Source: Dermatophagoides farinae (Eukaryota > Arthropoda > Arachnida > Sarcoptiformes > Pyroglyphidae). From it: a stretch of 64,000 nucleotides of DNA. Under the pieces are notes generated by a model that was given only the letters and a program-made list of their open reading frames with translations, made no database searches and was not told the origin of the DNA. Where the stretch lies: NCBI RefSeq assembly GCF_024713945.1, contig NC_134681.1, forward strand, positions 1,612,001 through 1,676,000. The letters run 5' to 3'. How positions within the stretch are numbered: the first letter of the stretch is position 1; each line of letters starts with the position of its first letter. Made by a program: the position numbers and the translations under genes. Positions 9,818 to 22,760 of the stretch are shown here, piece by piece.

Positions 9818-10489
9818 ATGAATGCACACCCTCTCAGTTTTTTTTTTGTTTTTGAGGCCGAGCCAGGCCCAATTAATTTGGTCATCCCTCGTCACCTTAA
9901 TCGATTCTTCGATTTGTATTTTGAAATGACGATTTTTTCTAACCCGCCCCCATCCGGGTGGTGGGGTATTCAAATACCTGAAAACTATTTTTATTCTGGT
10001 AAGAAAATATGATTTTAATAATTCAGATAAAATGGGTAATTTTCTTTTTTGACTCTAGTACCATTTCGAGATCGTCGAATTCTTCAAAACATTCGATTTT
10101 ATGTACGACGTGGAATGGCATATACTTTGGGTGGTGAAGAATTGAACAATTTTCTACGATATGTGACGATCGGTAAGCAAATTCTAACGATTTGATTATT
10201 GAATGACGCTACAAATTATTCATTTGTCATTCATTTAGCTGAGCATCCAGCAGATCTAGTGGTGAACACAGACCACGAACATCCCATTGCGACATTTGTG
10301 GAAATGACCGTTACCACACCCACCAGAAACTATCCGATTTTCAATGGCTATAACCTAAATGTCGAACATCCGAACAATGTAACGGTTTCACAAATAGAAT
10401 GCCGGTTCGTGATCAGATACACTCCAACAGAAATAAATTTTCAAGTATTTGATCCTGATGAGGAACTTGATCATGGCGATAATATATAG
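9818..10489 (+). CDS. tandem-family small protein D (3 exons, 181 aa), intact
   Basis: Spliced model: exons 9818-9998, 10059-10172 and 10239-10489, GT/AG throughout, both introns phase 1, 181 residues. The start is the ATG of MNAHPLSFFF. Exon 1 includes FDLYFEM, then NPPPSGWWGIQIPEN, which aligns with the PPP..W.I.IP signature of the sister genes. Exon 2 begins PFRDRR and ends LNNFLRYVTI. Exon 3 begins AEHPADLVVNTDHEHP and is longer than in A, E and F, ending in an acidic tail. No known domain, signal peptide or membrane helix is seen. It is the only unbroken copy of the B/C/D subgroup. The exact intron borders match in B and C, which supports the model. Confidence 0.68.
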
Positions 10490-10995
10490 TGATAATAATA
10501 TTTTAATATCATACTCGTCTTCGACGTTATCGCATTCGTGGATGAGGATGACGATGATAAAATTTTTCATTCACAAATAAGAAAATGTTTCACATAATTT
10601 CATTTGAATATACGAACTCTGACAATTTGATTTGAAGTTTTGAATTCATAACATTGTATATAAATACGTTACTCATTATACTCATAATAATACGAAAAAC
10701 GGCAAACCATTGACATTTTCAACAAGTTTAAACATTATTGATTACTTTCTATATTTTGATATATATAAATAAATATTCAATGAAAAAATTTTGTATGAAA
10801 TAAAAATTTTTCATTCATCGATGTAAATGATGCAAATGATGGTTATACAAAAATACAACCGAGACAAAAAAAAATGGAGAGAGAATGTGAATATGAATAA
10901 AATGAATTGAAATGAAACGAAACCAAAATCGAATGATTCAAAGATCACATTTAATAATTAATATATTTGAATATTCGAATGAATGAAATAAAATT
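9818..10995 (+). repeat. segmental duplication, copy 2 (pairs with 2936-4112)
   Basis: This is the partner of 2936-4112. After 10995 the sequence continues into DNA not seen elsewhere in the window, so 10995/4112 is a duplication breakpoint. Confidence 0.8.
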
Positions 10996-11461
10996 ATTTT
11001 AGCATATATATTCTTTCTATAGAAATAAAATGATCATCATTATCTCATTATTATTATTATTGATCACCATGGATTTCAACTTTGATTTTTTTTTTCAATG
11101 TTCATTTCTGGTAAAATACAGATATCAATGCTTCTATATCATGTGTGTATGCGTGAGTGTGTGGTTTCTATCTATTTGATGTATTTTTATACATGGATGT
11201 GTAGACCAACAACAACAACAACAATAATAATAGTAAATGATTCATCATTCCATTTCAAACACTAGATTAATCAATGAATACGAGGCAAAAAATTTTTTTT
11301 TTTTTTTTTAAAGACCACCCAGATTTTAGATATTAAAACGAATTGGTGTGCGTCGTGTATCTATCTCTCATCGGAAACAAATGGTTGTTGTTGAAAACAA
11401 ATAAAAAAACATCAGCAATAATAACATTCATTTAAATCATCCAAATCAAAATTTGAAAAAA
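10490..11461. other. intergenic between D and E
   Basis: The first half is the duplicated 3' flank. The rest is AT-rich with CAA, GT and poly-T tracts (poly-T at about 11289-11309). It should contain the promoter of gene E, but no specific element can be named. Confidence 0.4.
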
Positions 11462-11985
11462 ATGGTTTACATATTCTATGTCAAAACAGATTCACGTGGA
11501 ACTGCTGAATTTAAATTACGATGGCGTATTGTTCAAGATATTGATATTATCATTGAAATCGATATTGCTGGACCACCACCAGCATCAAATTTATGGAAGA
11601 TACAGATACCAAGACGTTTTCTTTTACAAGGTATTTACCAATAGTCACCAATATATATAAATCATAATAATCATTATTCTGTTCTTAGTTCCACGAAATT
11701 GGCGAGACATTCTTTTCACTTTAGAAAGCATGACATATCGTTCTATTCATGGTGATCAATATACAGAAATGGAATCCTCAATTATCATTGGTAAGTTTTG
11801 TGTTTTTTTTTCATCACATCAATATGAATTCATTCAACACATTGAATCCTATATTTGGAATTAAAGAAGAAGAGGTCCGAGAAAATATGCGTGAATATTA
11901 TGCAAGTCATGAATTTGAACCACGTCGACCATGGTCATCGGTGATAAGAGCAGCCTATGCACGGAAACACTTTGTCTGGGATTAG
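11462..11985 (+). CDS. tandem-family small protein E (3 exons, 129 aa)
   Basis: Spliced model: exons 11462-11630, 11689-11790 and 11867-11985, both introns phase 1, 129 residues. The start is the ATG of MVYIFYVKTDSRG. Exon 1 ends with IDIAGPPPASNLWKIQIPRR, the clearest example of the family signature. Exon 2, 102 nt, begins PRNWRD. Exon 3 is charged and ends FVWD. The acceptor of exon 3 (TTAAAG) has a poor pyrimidine tract, so that border is slightly less certain. No domain is recognised. It shares orientation, exon count, phases and motif positions with A, D and F, so it is an older, diverged paralogue. Confidence 0.68.
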
Positions 11986-12448
11986 AAAAAAAACAAAATC
12001 AATTCATTTCATTTGGTTTAATCATCAATCAATTATACTTTATACTTTACCAGTTTAAATACCAAAAAAAAAAAAAAAAAAACAATAATAATGAAGATAA
12101 TGATAATCTAAATTTTCAATATTCAATTACAATATATTTTTCGAAAACAAAACAAAAAAAATGCAGATCCTTGATTCAATCAATTTCTTTAAAATCGTTT
12201 GTAATTTTTCTGTTTTTAAAATAAAAAAAAAAATGATGATAATTTGCAAAACAAAACAATTTTAACGTACTTCATGAATGGATACAATGTCTATATAATG
12301 AAAAAAATCCGTTTTCATCATCTCAGTTTTCGATTTGACTCAATTCAAAGCTTAAATTGGTCATTATTTGCAAAAGTTTTTGAAATAAATCTAAACCATA
12401 TTCATATATTGTCTTTTAATCCAACTTTTTTTTTTTTGGTACAAAAAA
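11986..12448. other. intergenic between E and F
   Basis: AT-rich spacer of about 460 bp with a long A tract near 12063-12081. A 97-codon frame through this region is Lys/Phe-rich chance reading. Nothing else is seen. Confidence 0.4.
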
Positions 12449-12939
12449 ATGTCTTTTCACGTTTTCAATGTTCCAATGTATCGAAATAAGAGTTCAAGTA
12501 AATTTCGATGGAAAATTGGTCACGGAAGTGATGAACTTGTTGTCATGATCGACATTTATGGCAAACTACGAAATAATACAATGTGGATAGTCAAATTTCC
12601 AAAAGAAATGTCCGCTAAATGTATGTAATTGATTCCAAATTCTGAACTGAACTAATGAATACATTTTTTTTCTTCTTTTTTTTAAAAAAAAAAGATCCGA
12701 CAAATACGGAATTTATTTATCGTGATTTACAGCGAACTGGTTACAGTCCAATCGTTGAAGAAAAATTGCAAGAACTTCGAAATCAAATTCAGATCGGTAA
12801 GTTGATTTTTTTTTATTCTTTGATAAAAATAAAAATCGTTCATATTTTTTTTCCAGTATCCGAACGAGATGGCGTACCAGCAAATCGATGGGATTTGACA
12901 GCCTATTATGGAAAACCTGGATTCGAATTCGAAGAGTAA
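12449..12939 (+). CDS. tandem-family small protein F (3 exons, 118 aa)
   Basis: Spliced model: exons 12449-12620, 12695-12796 and 12857-12939, both introns phase 1, 118 residues. The start is the ATG of MSFHVFNVPMYRNKSS. Exon 1 carries ELVVMIDIYG and MWIVKFPKE, matching the acidic strand and W.I..P positions of the sisters, though the PPP triplet is lost. Exon 2 is again 102 nt and begins PTNTEFIYRDL. Exon 3 is short and ends FEFEE. No known domain. It is the most diverged member of the array, and its identity rests mainly on exon length, phase and the residue pattern of exon 1. Confidence 0.62.
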
Positions 12940-14801
12940 ACAGAAAAAAAAATCTATGAAAAATTCCTGATAAAATGTTCATTTTGAATTTTGATTCATT
13001 TTCTTTTTTTTTATTTCGAAACAAAAGAAAAGCCATAATACAAATCTATTATCGATTTACATCCAATGAGTGCATAAATTATACAGACAACACAACAAAT
13101 GAGTACATACACAATTTTTGATTTCTTTTAAATTACCTTAAATTTTTTGAATTTTATTCCTGTTTTTCTGCTACCTGTGTTCATTCATTTAAATTTTTCA
13201 TAATTTATTTCCAAATAAAATGAAACATAAAAACATTTCAAAAACAATCCGATAGATTGCGTTACCGTCTACACATGTATGTGAAAAATAATGAAAAAAA
13301 AAATACCGAATGTGAAAATATGTCAAAACAAAAACTTTTCAAATTATTTATTATATATATATTCTGATTGAATTCAAATTAAAAATGGACAGAGAAAAAG
13401 TTTAAAAATTTTGTCATCATTCATTCATTCACACAGACATAAATAAACGATCATATTCAATTCCTGATTACTATTCCTAAAAAAAAAATGATAATGAAGG
13501 AAAAAAAGTTTCAATACCAACCATTAGATGATGATAATCGTTGATGAATGAAGAATAAAAATTTCAGACAATCATGCTGATTATTTTTTTTTTATTGGTG
13601 AGTATTACCGGTCCCGGTTATTTTATGTTCAAGTATGTTGATTTAGTTGTTGTTGTTGTTGTTGTTTGGTGACGATGATTTATATCTATTTATATATATA
13701 TATATTCACAAACCAAAACATACATTTTATTATTAGAATAAAACACAATCATCACATACACACACACTGAAATGATGAAAAACACAAATGATTTTCATTT
13801 TAAAAAATCATCATTACATCAGATAAAACCACAAACATGAACATATATACATCACTAATTATTATGATGAATAATAATATTCATTCATTCATCATCATTA
13901 TTTAAAATGGTCACACATAAATTGGTGATAATGAAGACATCATTTTTTGAATTAAAATGTCAAAATTTAACCACAAAAATATTCAGATTGTTTTCACAGA
14001 TTTCTATGGATGATGATGATGATGATGATGATTTACGTAGGTGGAGAAAGAGAATGAAAGAATTAATCTATCGGATCGATTGAGAATATTTGCTGCCAAT
14101 TTTTTTTTTTTTTTTTTTGAACAAAAGAATAGAATCCAATAATGTTTGTTGATGATGATGAGTGTTTGGCTTTTGATGACGATGATGATGATGGTGATGA
14201 TGAGTATTGAGAATATATATGTTATATGTATGAGATCCAAAAATAGAACCGAATGAATCGTAGAATGAATAAATACAACGCCCTTTTTTTGTTAGACAAA
14301 AATTCTATATTCCTTTTGCTTCTATTTACGGGCGGCTTAGATGGTAGGTTAATTTGAATTTGAATTGAATTTATGTTGAAAAAAATTAAAAACATGAATG
14401 AAAAAATTATTAATAATCTCTATATATGTTCAAATAATGAACAATTTCATCATGCTACATTTCTTTGCTGAACAATCAATGAAAAATATGTTTACGTGGC
14501 ATCAACACATTGATGATTCGAGTTGGCAACACAATGATGATCATGAATGATGAAATTGATGCAACAAACAAATTCATAGGCAAAAAAAAACAAACAAAAA
14601 TCAATGTTACTATTTTCACGTTGATTCATTAATGAATGTTGATGATTAATATATATGAAAATAAATTTCAATCATCATTTTTTTCTTTCAATTTTAAATT
14701 TTGTTGATGATTGATGATGAATAATGATGATGATCATTAGAAAATTATATCAAATTTTTGACATTGTTGAACAAATTAAATTACATCGTTGTTGTTGTTG
14801 T

Positions 14802-14832
<31 letters not shown>

Positions 14833-17800
14833 CAGTGTTGCATATTGGCCACAATTTTTTTTTTCATTTTCATTTTACAAATGTACAATATTGAATGCTA
14901 TAAATTTTATAAAATAAAAACAAAAACAAAAAAAAAATTCACCATTAGTTACGAGAAAATAAATTCTGTTGGAGAAAAAAAAAATTTTCTTTAAAAATTA
15001 TAATTGCTCCAAAAAGAAAATAAACAAAACAAAAAAAAAAAAATTTTTTTGAGCATGAAATTGTGGAAAAATTTTTTGACTTTATTTTCTTATACGTTCA
15101 ATTCTTGTTCTTGTGGTGTTGTCCACATACACACACACACACACAAAAATCAACAAGTTTGTGAGAAGAAAAAAAAAATACTTGTTTCTTCTTCTGTTGT
15201 CTGAACTCAACAACCAAATGATCATCACCATATATACAATTATATTATTATATACGTAGTATTTTCTATCACTATCACAGAAAAAAATAAGACAGTAAAC
15301 AAAAAGAGAAAGAGAGAAAAAAATAATGATGTGATGCTATCATCATCATCATCAAAAAAAAAAGAAAAAAAAAGAAATAGAGAGAGAGTGACTGGCAATA
15401 AAAAAAAATGAAAAAATAAATTGCAGATACTTATTTCTGATTGTGTGTAGTGGCGGCGGCGGCGGCGTCAATGGCAAGCAACGGAAAAACTAGAACTAAA
15501 AACGACAAAATACCAAATCAAATCAAATAACAAAGTGGTGAATAAAAAAAAAACGACAAAAAAAAACTCATTGCCCATTTTTATTTTTCATTATTAAGTC
15601 AATATTTTATTATTCTATTCTTTTACACACACACACACACAAAAATGTAATTGTTTACTCATACACACACACACACACACAAACAAACAAACAAACAAAC
15701 AAAAAAATCAATCACAAAATGTGAAAGCAATCAATCAATCAATCGATATAATAAGTGTTTTTGTGTTTGTTTGTGACCACGTTTTTAAGACATTGTCATA
15801 GTAATAGCAGTAGTAGTAGTAGTAGTATAATTTATAAAACTCATCATCATCATCATCATCGTCATCTTTATTGTACTAATATCACATCATATCAATCATC
15901 AACCTAATTAAAAAATTTAAAAAAAAAATTTTCCATAGCGCCACCATACACCATACACCATATTGCTATTGATTAAATATAAATGCTGCTACTCTACCAA
16001 CAAAAAATTTTCTAATTTTGAAAATCATAAAACAATATAAATAATAATAAAATAAATATATAACAAGAACAACGAAAAATAGATTAAAGCAAATGACGAT
16101 GATGATGATATTAAAAAAAAACCTGTATCTGTTTTTTTTTTCAAGGATGTTCAAAAGTAAAAAAAAAACAAAATGAAAATTTCAAATCGAATAAAATTCG
16201 TTCATTTGCTTCTCTACTAATACTACTACCTGCGTATTGTGGATGGATGTGTGTAAATAATAATAATAATTATTATTTTTTTTTAATATTTCGGATGAGG
16301 ATTCACTATTCATTTTTTTTTTTTTTTTGGCTGCTGTTTCTCAATAATTATCATTCTCATTCAATCTTTACAACTACCACATACCACTATATGAAAAAAT
16401 TGTAATGGCTCGATGACTATGATGAATTATTATTCTACCATCATCATCATCATCATCATCATGGCTGTTGATTGTTGTTGATGGTGGCGATGATGATGAT
16501 GATGATGATTTTACAAACACCATTTTTTTTTGATGTGATACAGTGATAATCGTTTATTTTTATGATATCACACACACACACACACATACATACAACACTA
16601 GAAAAATTTCATTTGAATCATTTTTTTGGCTTTGATTTTCATTTGAATTTGTTTGCAACAAATGATGATGGAATAAATGAAGACAAAAATGAAATAGACA
16701 CAAACACCCGGTTGTGTGTGTTTATTCAGTTATGGCCAATGGTCAAAAAAAAAATGTGTTCGATAATCGTATTATCGTTTAGAATAGTGGAGAAAAAAAA
16801 ATTGTTCAGTGGTCATGTTGATTTTCAAGAACAATTATCAGCAATAATAGGCCCTCTGTAATGTAACACACTTATACTAATGGGGATCGAAAAAGTTGTC
16901 ATTTTTTTTTTCGTAGTGTGGTAGCAAGAATTGTAAATTTTGTATTTTTTTTTTTACCAAAAAAGGATAAAATACTCACCAAATACGATGAATCATATAA
17001 TAATAAATAAATTTTACCTGAAAAGGTAAAAAAAGGGTAGCGTGCAAAAAAAAACTGATATCATAAAGATTCCAAAATGAGACTCGATCGAAACACACAA
17101 ATACACTGCTCAAACTAATAGCTAAAAGCTATTTAAGTAAAGTAAAATAAAAAACAATTTATCCATTAACAGTAGCAAGCAGAAGTAGTAGAGAAAGAGG
17201 ATTTTTTTTTTTTTTGAAAATGGAACCAAATGGTCCACGGGTAAAAAAAAACAACAACAACAAACAATAGAATGGGTGGGTCATAGCCATGAAATAGTGT
17301 ATGGTTTGTTGGTTGATCGGTTTTGTTTAGTTTTTAGATCGACCAAAGTAGAGGAAATTGAACATTTCTTTTTTTTTTTGTTATTCAAAGCTTCAATTGC
17401 TAGGATTTGGATAGTAGGCTTGTTGTGTTCGTCGATCATCATCATTCACCATCATAGGTCGTCATATATCGTTCTAGCTTGGATTTTGGTTCAGGTCCAG
17501 GTCAAGGCCTGGTATAGAATTGTATATATTAATTTGAAAATACAGTAAATTTTCCACAATAATCTAAGCGTTAAAAATCATAATAATATTGATGATGATG
17601 ACCTTTACCTTAATATATTTCTAAGAAAAATATAAAAGCAATGAATGGAATAAACAAAATTACATCGTAAAGATCAAAGGAAATATAAAATGCAAACATA
17701 CACAAACTAGCTAACTTATGACAAAAAAAAACCATGAACATTCAATGTATTCGATTTATTCCATTTCGAACAACAACAACAACAACAACAACAACAAATA

Positions 17801-20706
17801 ACCATATACGAATAGTCAAAACATATGGCAGCCATTTTGGTAGTGGCCATGATAATCACCGAGACCATCATTATTGACGAGTTGTTTTGTTTCCAGTTGA
17901 ATTTCAAGTTTTTCGTGCAACCATTTTTGAAATTTTATTTATTTATTACTTATTACCAGAACAGATCTTTTTCACTGATTGACCATTGATGACCACTAAT
18001 CAAGTGAAAACACACCACATGACCGATCAGTGATCAATGATCAATTTGAAGAAAAAAAACGATTTGAAAATAAAATCAATAACAAAAATTACCATTCGAT
18101 TCTGTTGTTATAATATTACCGATTTCTTACCTGACCAAAAAAAAAATTGGTTATTTTGATACAATTTTTGTTTATATTTCGGGAATTTTTCCCATTTATT
18201 GTTTCAATTAATGAATTTTGTTTTGAATAAAAAAAAATTGATTTTGATTTATTCATACAAAATTGATTTTGAGTAAAAAAATTTTTTTTTATTTAAAGAT
18301 TTCTACAAATAAAAAACATCAATTGTGTGTGTGTGAGTGTTTTTCAGGGGTTTTTTTTTGCAAATCATAAATTGTTCATGATTATGAATTTATTATTTAA
18401 ACTCAGAAAATTTGTTTTATTCTGTTTTTTTTTCTTTTTGATTGCCAGGAATTGTCACACCACACCACACCACAAAACAAATACATACCCAATGATAGAA
18501 TTCACTTGATTCACGGGAGCACGCCAAAAAAAAAAAATCACTGAAAAAATAACATCACAGAATGAAGCGATGATGATGATGGTGATTTTGATCTATTTGA
18601 AATTGCAATCAAATTATCATCGTCGATGTTGACAATTTTGTTATTATTATTGTCATTTTGTTACATTTTGTTATTTTTTCCATTTATGATTATTGCCAAA
18701 TGATGAAAACTGATATATAATTGATGAACAAAATCCAAATGATGTTGATGTTGATGTTTCATATATTGTCAAATAAACAATGAAAAAAAAGGACTAAAAA
18801 CATTGTTTTCAAATTATCATTATGATAATGTGATAACAACACATTGAAATGTAAAAGAATATAACGTACAAAACAACAACAACAACAAATCCAAACGGGA
18901 AATGAATTGAATTTTCTTCATCTGTTGTTGTTGTTGTTGTTGTTCACATAATCGTATGATGATGATCATCATCAAATATTTTTTTTTCGCATTCTGAAAT
19001 AAAATGCTGTTAGAACAAAAAAAAAAAAAAAAATTCAGGGAATATTGCTCGATTATTTGGTTTGCTGTTTCAATAAAAACTTCTGACAGTAACAATATAC
19101 CCCCACAATTCCTATTCCATTCTATTCTTCTTCTTCTTCTACTTTTTTTTTGCTATATAGAAACCTATTCAGTAGCCATAGTACAATACAAAGAGATTTC
19201 CGATGGTTTGGGCGTTATGGTTGAATTCATGTTGTTCTTGTCTTCTCTATCTATGTGTGTTCATCGTCGTTGTTGATTTTTTTTTTTTTTTTTTTTGATG
19301 CATTTGCGTACAAAGCTACAAAAAAAAAATTGTATTCATGTGTGTGGTACATAATATAATAATAATAATAACATTTAAGATTAGAATGGAAAAGGAAAAC
19401 ATCATATACAGGGCGGGTTCTTTCATTTATGTTTCGTGTGTTTGTGTGTTGCTGTTGATATTTGTCTGGTTGTCTCTCTCTCTCTGTGAACAAAATTAAT
19501 TTATATTTACAGTGGTTTTCAAACTATTCATGTATGTATGACCGGTAAAAGATGAATTTCATAGAAGTTGTCATTTTGTTGTTCATTATCGGACCAAAAG
19601 CTCAATGTTTGATGATCACTGTGTTCGATTGACATGTCAAATGTTTTTTTTTTCATCTCTTCAGGACAACTAGGATCACATAGATTGTATATATATGTGT
19701 GTGTGTGTGAATAATAATACGTAGTAAAATAATATATCCACATACCCAAAAGAAAAGCAGATGGAAGTTATAATCCCAATCAAGTAGACATAGACATGAT
19801 GATGATGAAAAAAATATATCAAAAAGTCATGGTGGTGGTGGTGGTGTTAGTGTTAGTGAGAAATAAAAAGATCCATGGAAGTAGCATTTTTGAAAAAAAA
19901 AACAGTATAAAATAGGAAGGTGGTATGAATGCTAAAAAAAATGATGATTCAATAAAAAAAGGCTCCCTCTATCACAAGCAGGCAATTCATGTGTGTGTGG
20001 CGCCTGTAATTTCTTTACGCCGTCGTGGTCATTATCATGATCCATCATCACCATTGTTGTCGGTTTAATTGTTAGAATCCATGTTATTTGTACAATGCTC
20101 GTTTTTTTTGTTGTTGTTGTTACGTTTTGAATAGGTTACGTGAGTTTTGATCGTTTTGTTTGAAAAGCCAAAATAAAAAAAAACAAATGTATGAGATGGG
20201 TGTTTGAAAGGATTAAAACCTAATTTTATATAAATGGGATGAAAAAAAATTAAAAAAAAAAAACTTTTTTTTGAAATTCAAATTTTTCAAACTTTGTTTC
20301 TAGTTAATTTCAAAAACAAATGAAACATTCAGATTCATGCGGGGGTGGTAATAATTCTTGATGCTGTCATTTTATTTTTCATACAACAAAAAAATGAAAC
20401 AGATTAAAAAAAAACATTGATAATATTCGGCATTCATTTTTTTCCCATTCATTCCATCCATCCATCCATCCATCCATCCATTCGACAAAATTAATCAATC
20501 AATCAATCAATATATAGGATGTAGGTGTAAATGTGTGATGATAATAATCTATTCTATATATTAAATTATTTTTTGAGAAGTAAAAAAAAAAACATAATCC
20601 AACAACAATATGTGTGTGTGTGGCATAGAAAAAAAAATAAATTGTATCAAAATCAAAATATGCAAATGAGCAATCGAACGATAATTGGCAATCGAGAATG
20701 ATGATA
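12940..20706. other. about 7.8 kb without a supported gene
   Basis: This is low-complexity, AT-rich DNA. It holds (GTT)n at about 14787-14832, CA repeats near 15130, 15630 and 15665, (GAT/ATC)n blocks near 14010, 15845 and 16440-16510, GCG repeats near 15453-15468, and (ATCC)n at about 20453-20481. ORFs up to about 100 codons exist but consist of homopolymer or microsatellite readings. I see no conserved protein segment, tRNA or other RNA gene. Distant enhancers or non-coding transcripts cannot be excluded. Confidence 0.45.
14787..14832. repeat. (GTT)n microsatellite
   Basis: Near-perfect GTT repeats interrupted once by GTC. It reads as poly-Val or poly-Gln in translation but has no coding context. 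Confidence 0.85.
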
Positions 20707-20864
20707 CACTAATACCTCGCTATACGGCCGCTCTTTATACGGCATTTCGCTATAACGGCTCTCTTCAATTAAGGCACGTTTTCGATTTACGGCCTAAAAT
20801 GTTTTGCTATAACGGCATTTAACATATAAAAATTTTTTTTCGAAATAGCTACATGTTGCCAATC

Positions 20865-21152
20865 TCATTCAAAATCGAGAAAATGACAAGTCCAACCTAA
20901 CACGACCAGTTCAGAATCGAGAAAATAACAAATCCAACCTAACACGACCAGTTTAGAATCGAGAAAATGGCAAGTCCAAACTAACACAATCAGTTCAGAA
21001 TTCAAAATACAGAATCGAGAAAATAACAAATTCAACCTAACACGACCAGTTCAGAATCGAGAAAATAACAAGTCCAAACGAACACAATCAGTTCAGAATT
21101 CAAAATACAGAATCGAGAAAATAAAAAATCCAACCTAACACGACCAGTTCAG
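20865..21152 (+). repeat. internal degenerate tandem array, forward orientation
   Basis: About six copies of a 42-45 bp unit containing AATCGAGAAAATAACAA and CCTAACACGACCAGTTCAG, with variants (AACACAATCAG) and inserted ATTCAAAATACAG spacers. The units are too similar and too irregular to be a CRISPR array. Confidence 0.75.
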
Positions 21153-21464
21153 ATGGTTACTTATTGGAATTAGTCACCAAAATTGGTTGGTTTCTATACC
21201 GTTTTTTAGATTTATTAAAAATAATTTTCAATGATGAATTGTGTTTTCCAAGATTCAGAGTTAAATAATGTTTGTTACATTATTATTAATGTTCGTTAAT
21301 TAATTCGATGTGTATCGGATGTTCTGCCATTGAAGATGAAAATATTTATTTTCAGAATATGTTGTTGTAATTTTCCACACAATGAATAACATTAACAAAT
21401 GATCATCAAAAAAAATTTTATCTGATTCGAAAAAATGTTGTAAAAGCCGATAATAATTTAAATT

Positions 21465-21680
21465 CAGTTGGATTTGTCATTTTCTCGATTGTGAACTGGT
21501 CGTGTTAGGTTTGATTTGCCATTTTCTCAATTTTGAATTATAAACTGGTCGTGTTAGTTTGGACTTGTTATTTTCTGGATTTTGAATTTTGAATTCTGAA
21601 TTGATTGTGTTAGTTTGGATTTGTTATTTTCTCGATTCTGAACTGGTCGTGTTAGTTTGGACTTGTCATTTTCTCGATGT
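21465..21680 (-). repeat. internal array in reverse orientation
   Basis: Contains CTGAACTGGTCGTGTTAG and TTATTTTCTCGATT, the reverse complement of the forward array 310-600 bp away. Together the two arrays could fold into a long imperfect hairpin. Confidence 0.75.
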
Positions 21681-22035
21681 AAAAATGGCACAGAATAAAC
21701 CATAATTTTTTTTCTAGATCTTAGAACAAGATTTTCAAAACAAATGCAAAATTGATGTTAAGTATGATTGCAATGCACATTATGGTGTCCATACATTTTT
21801 GCTAATCTCAGGGATTTATTAATCCGCTAGATGGGATTACAGTCGAGAGGAGGAAAATTTTCCCTACTTAAACTTTGACACCCCACTTCTACTCTCGAAA
21901 ATGGTAGCCGGAAGTTGAAACTCAGATTGTTCAAAGAACAACTCTTTCACTATGCACTGGTAAAATATTTTCGCTTAAATCCTACAAAAAACATGGTTTT
22001 AGAAGCTTAGAAAAAACTCTCTCTCCCATAGGTAA

Positions 22036-22080
22036 AGCTCAGCCCCGCAGGAAGGAGGCGCGAAGCGCCTGTTCCGAGCT
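22036..22080. other. GC-rich perfect-stem hairpin inside the transposon
   Basis: AGGCGC (22056-22061), loop GAA, GCGCCT (22065-22070). Flanking GGAA/TTCC (22050-22053 with 22072-22075) and AGCTC/GAGCT (22036-22040 with 22076-22080) extend the stem. It is strikingly GC-rich in an AT-rich window. Confidence 0.7.
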
Positions 22081-22212
22081 TGTATTTAACAAATTTGGAA
22101 CCGATCCCATTGAATTTATATGAATTTGTATTAGAATAATTGATTCCTTATACGGCTTTTTTGCGGCCAAGTTTCGTGGAACGTAACTAGGCCGTATATC
22201 GAGGTATTAGTG

Positions 22213-22760
22213 TATATGAACGAATGAATGTTTTGCTGCTAGCTCGCTCACACACACAAAAAAGTAGTGGTTTTATGAATCGATACTGCTATCCACACAC
22301 ACACACACAATGTGTTGTTCACCCCTATGAATTGAATGTCGAAATGGAATATTCCAAAGAATTTTTTTTTCGGCAGGGAGGATTTTAAAAAGTGGCTGGG
22401 CAAGCATTTGGCCAGGGAGGGAGAGAGAGAGACATCGGTTTTTTTGAAAAAAAATTTACCCATTTATTTTCAATTCATTTGTCGAAAAATTTAATGGATT
22501 TAGATTTGGTATTTGGTCCCATTCGCATAATGTTGTCCTTGGAGCTACAGTGTGAGGTGTATATAGTGAAATAAACAAAGCTGCCGCTATTTTCACATTG
22601 AATGATCCAATTTTTGTTTGTTTTTTTTTTACAAACACGCAACAAACTGAATCATTTGGGGACAAATTATTTGGCTCGATTTTTTTATTCATTTTTTTTG
22701 TTGTTGTTGTTATTGGGAATTTATCGATGAAATAAACAACAATAAAAATAATAAAAAAGA
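22213..22760. other. upstream region of the SSADH gene
   Basis: AT-rich with CA repeat (about 22294-22310), GA repeat (about 22423-22433) and poly-T tracts. It presumably holds the promoter and leader of the next gene. No distinct element can be named. Confidence 0.4.

Larger units (their letters stand above)
20707..22212. mobile_element. non-autonomous DNA transposon with 23-bp TIRs (pogo/Tigger-like ends), TA target site
   Basis: The left end CACTAATACCTCG at 20707 and its reverse complement ending at 22212 form inverted repeats of 23 bp (20707-20729 and 22190-22212) with one mismatch (C/A). Both ends are flanked by TA, as for the Tc1/mariner superfamily. The ends, with subterminal TATAACGGC and TTATACGGC repeats, resemble those of pogo/Tigger-type elements. 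No transposase frame is present in the 1506 bp, so it is non-autonomous. Inside are a forward array of about 42-45 bp repeats (about 20865-21152), an inverted-orientation set (about 21465-21680) and a GC-rich hairpin (22036-22080). Superfamily assignment is from the ends only. Confidence 0.8.

Noticed and set aside
15004-15204. Small ORFs in the 13-20 kb gap, for example 16562-16861
   Set aside because: Composed of CA-repeat (HTHTHT) and poly-Lys/Phe readings with no conserved segment.
20865-21152. CRISPR-like regularly spaced repeats
   Set aside because: Units are contiguous and degenerate with no unique spacers, lie inside a TIR transposon, and the genome is eukaryotic.
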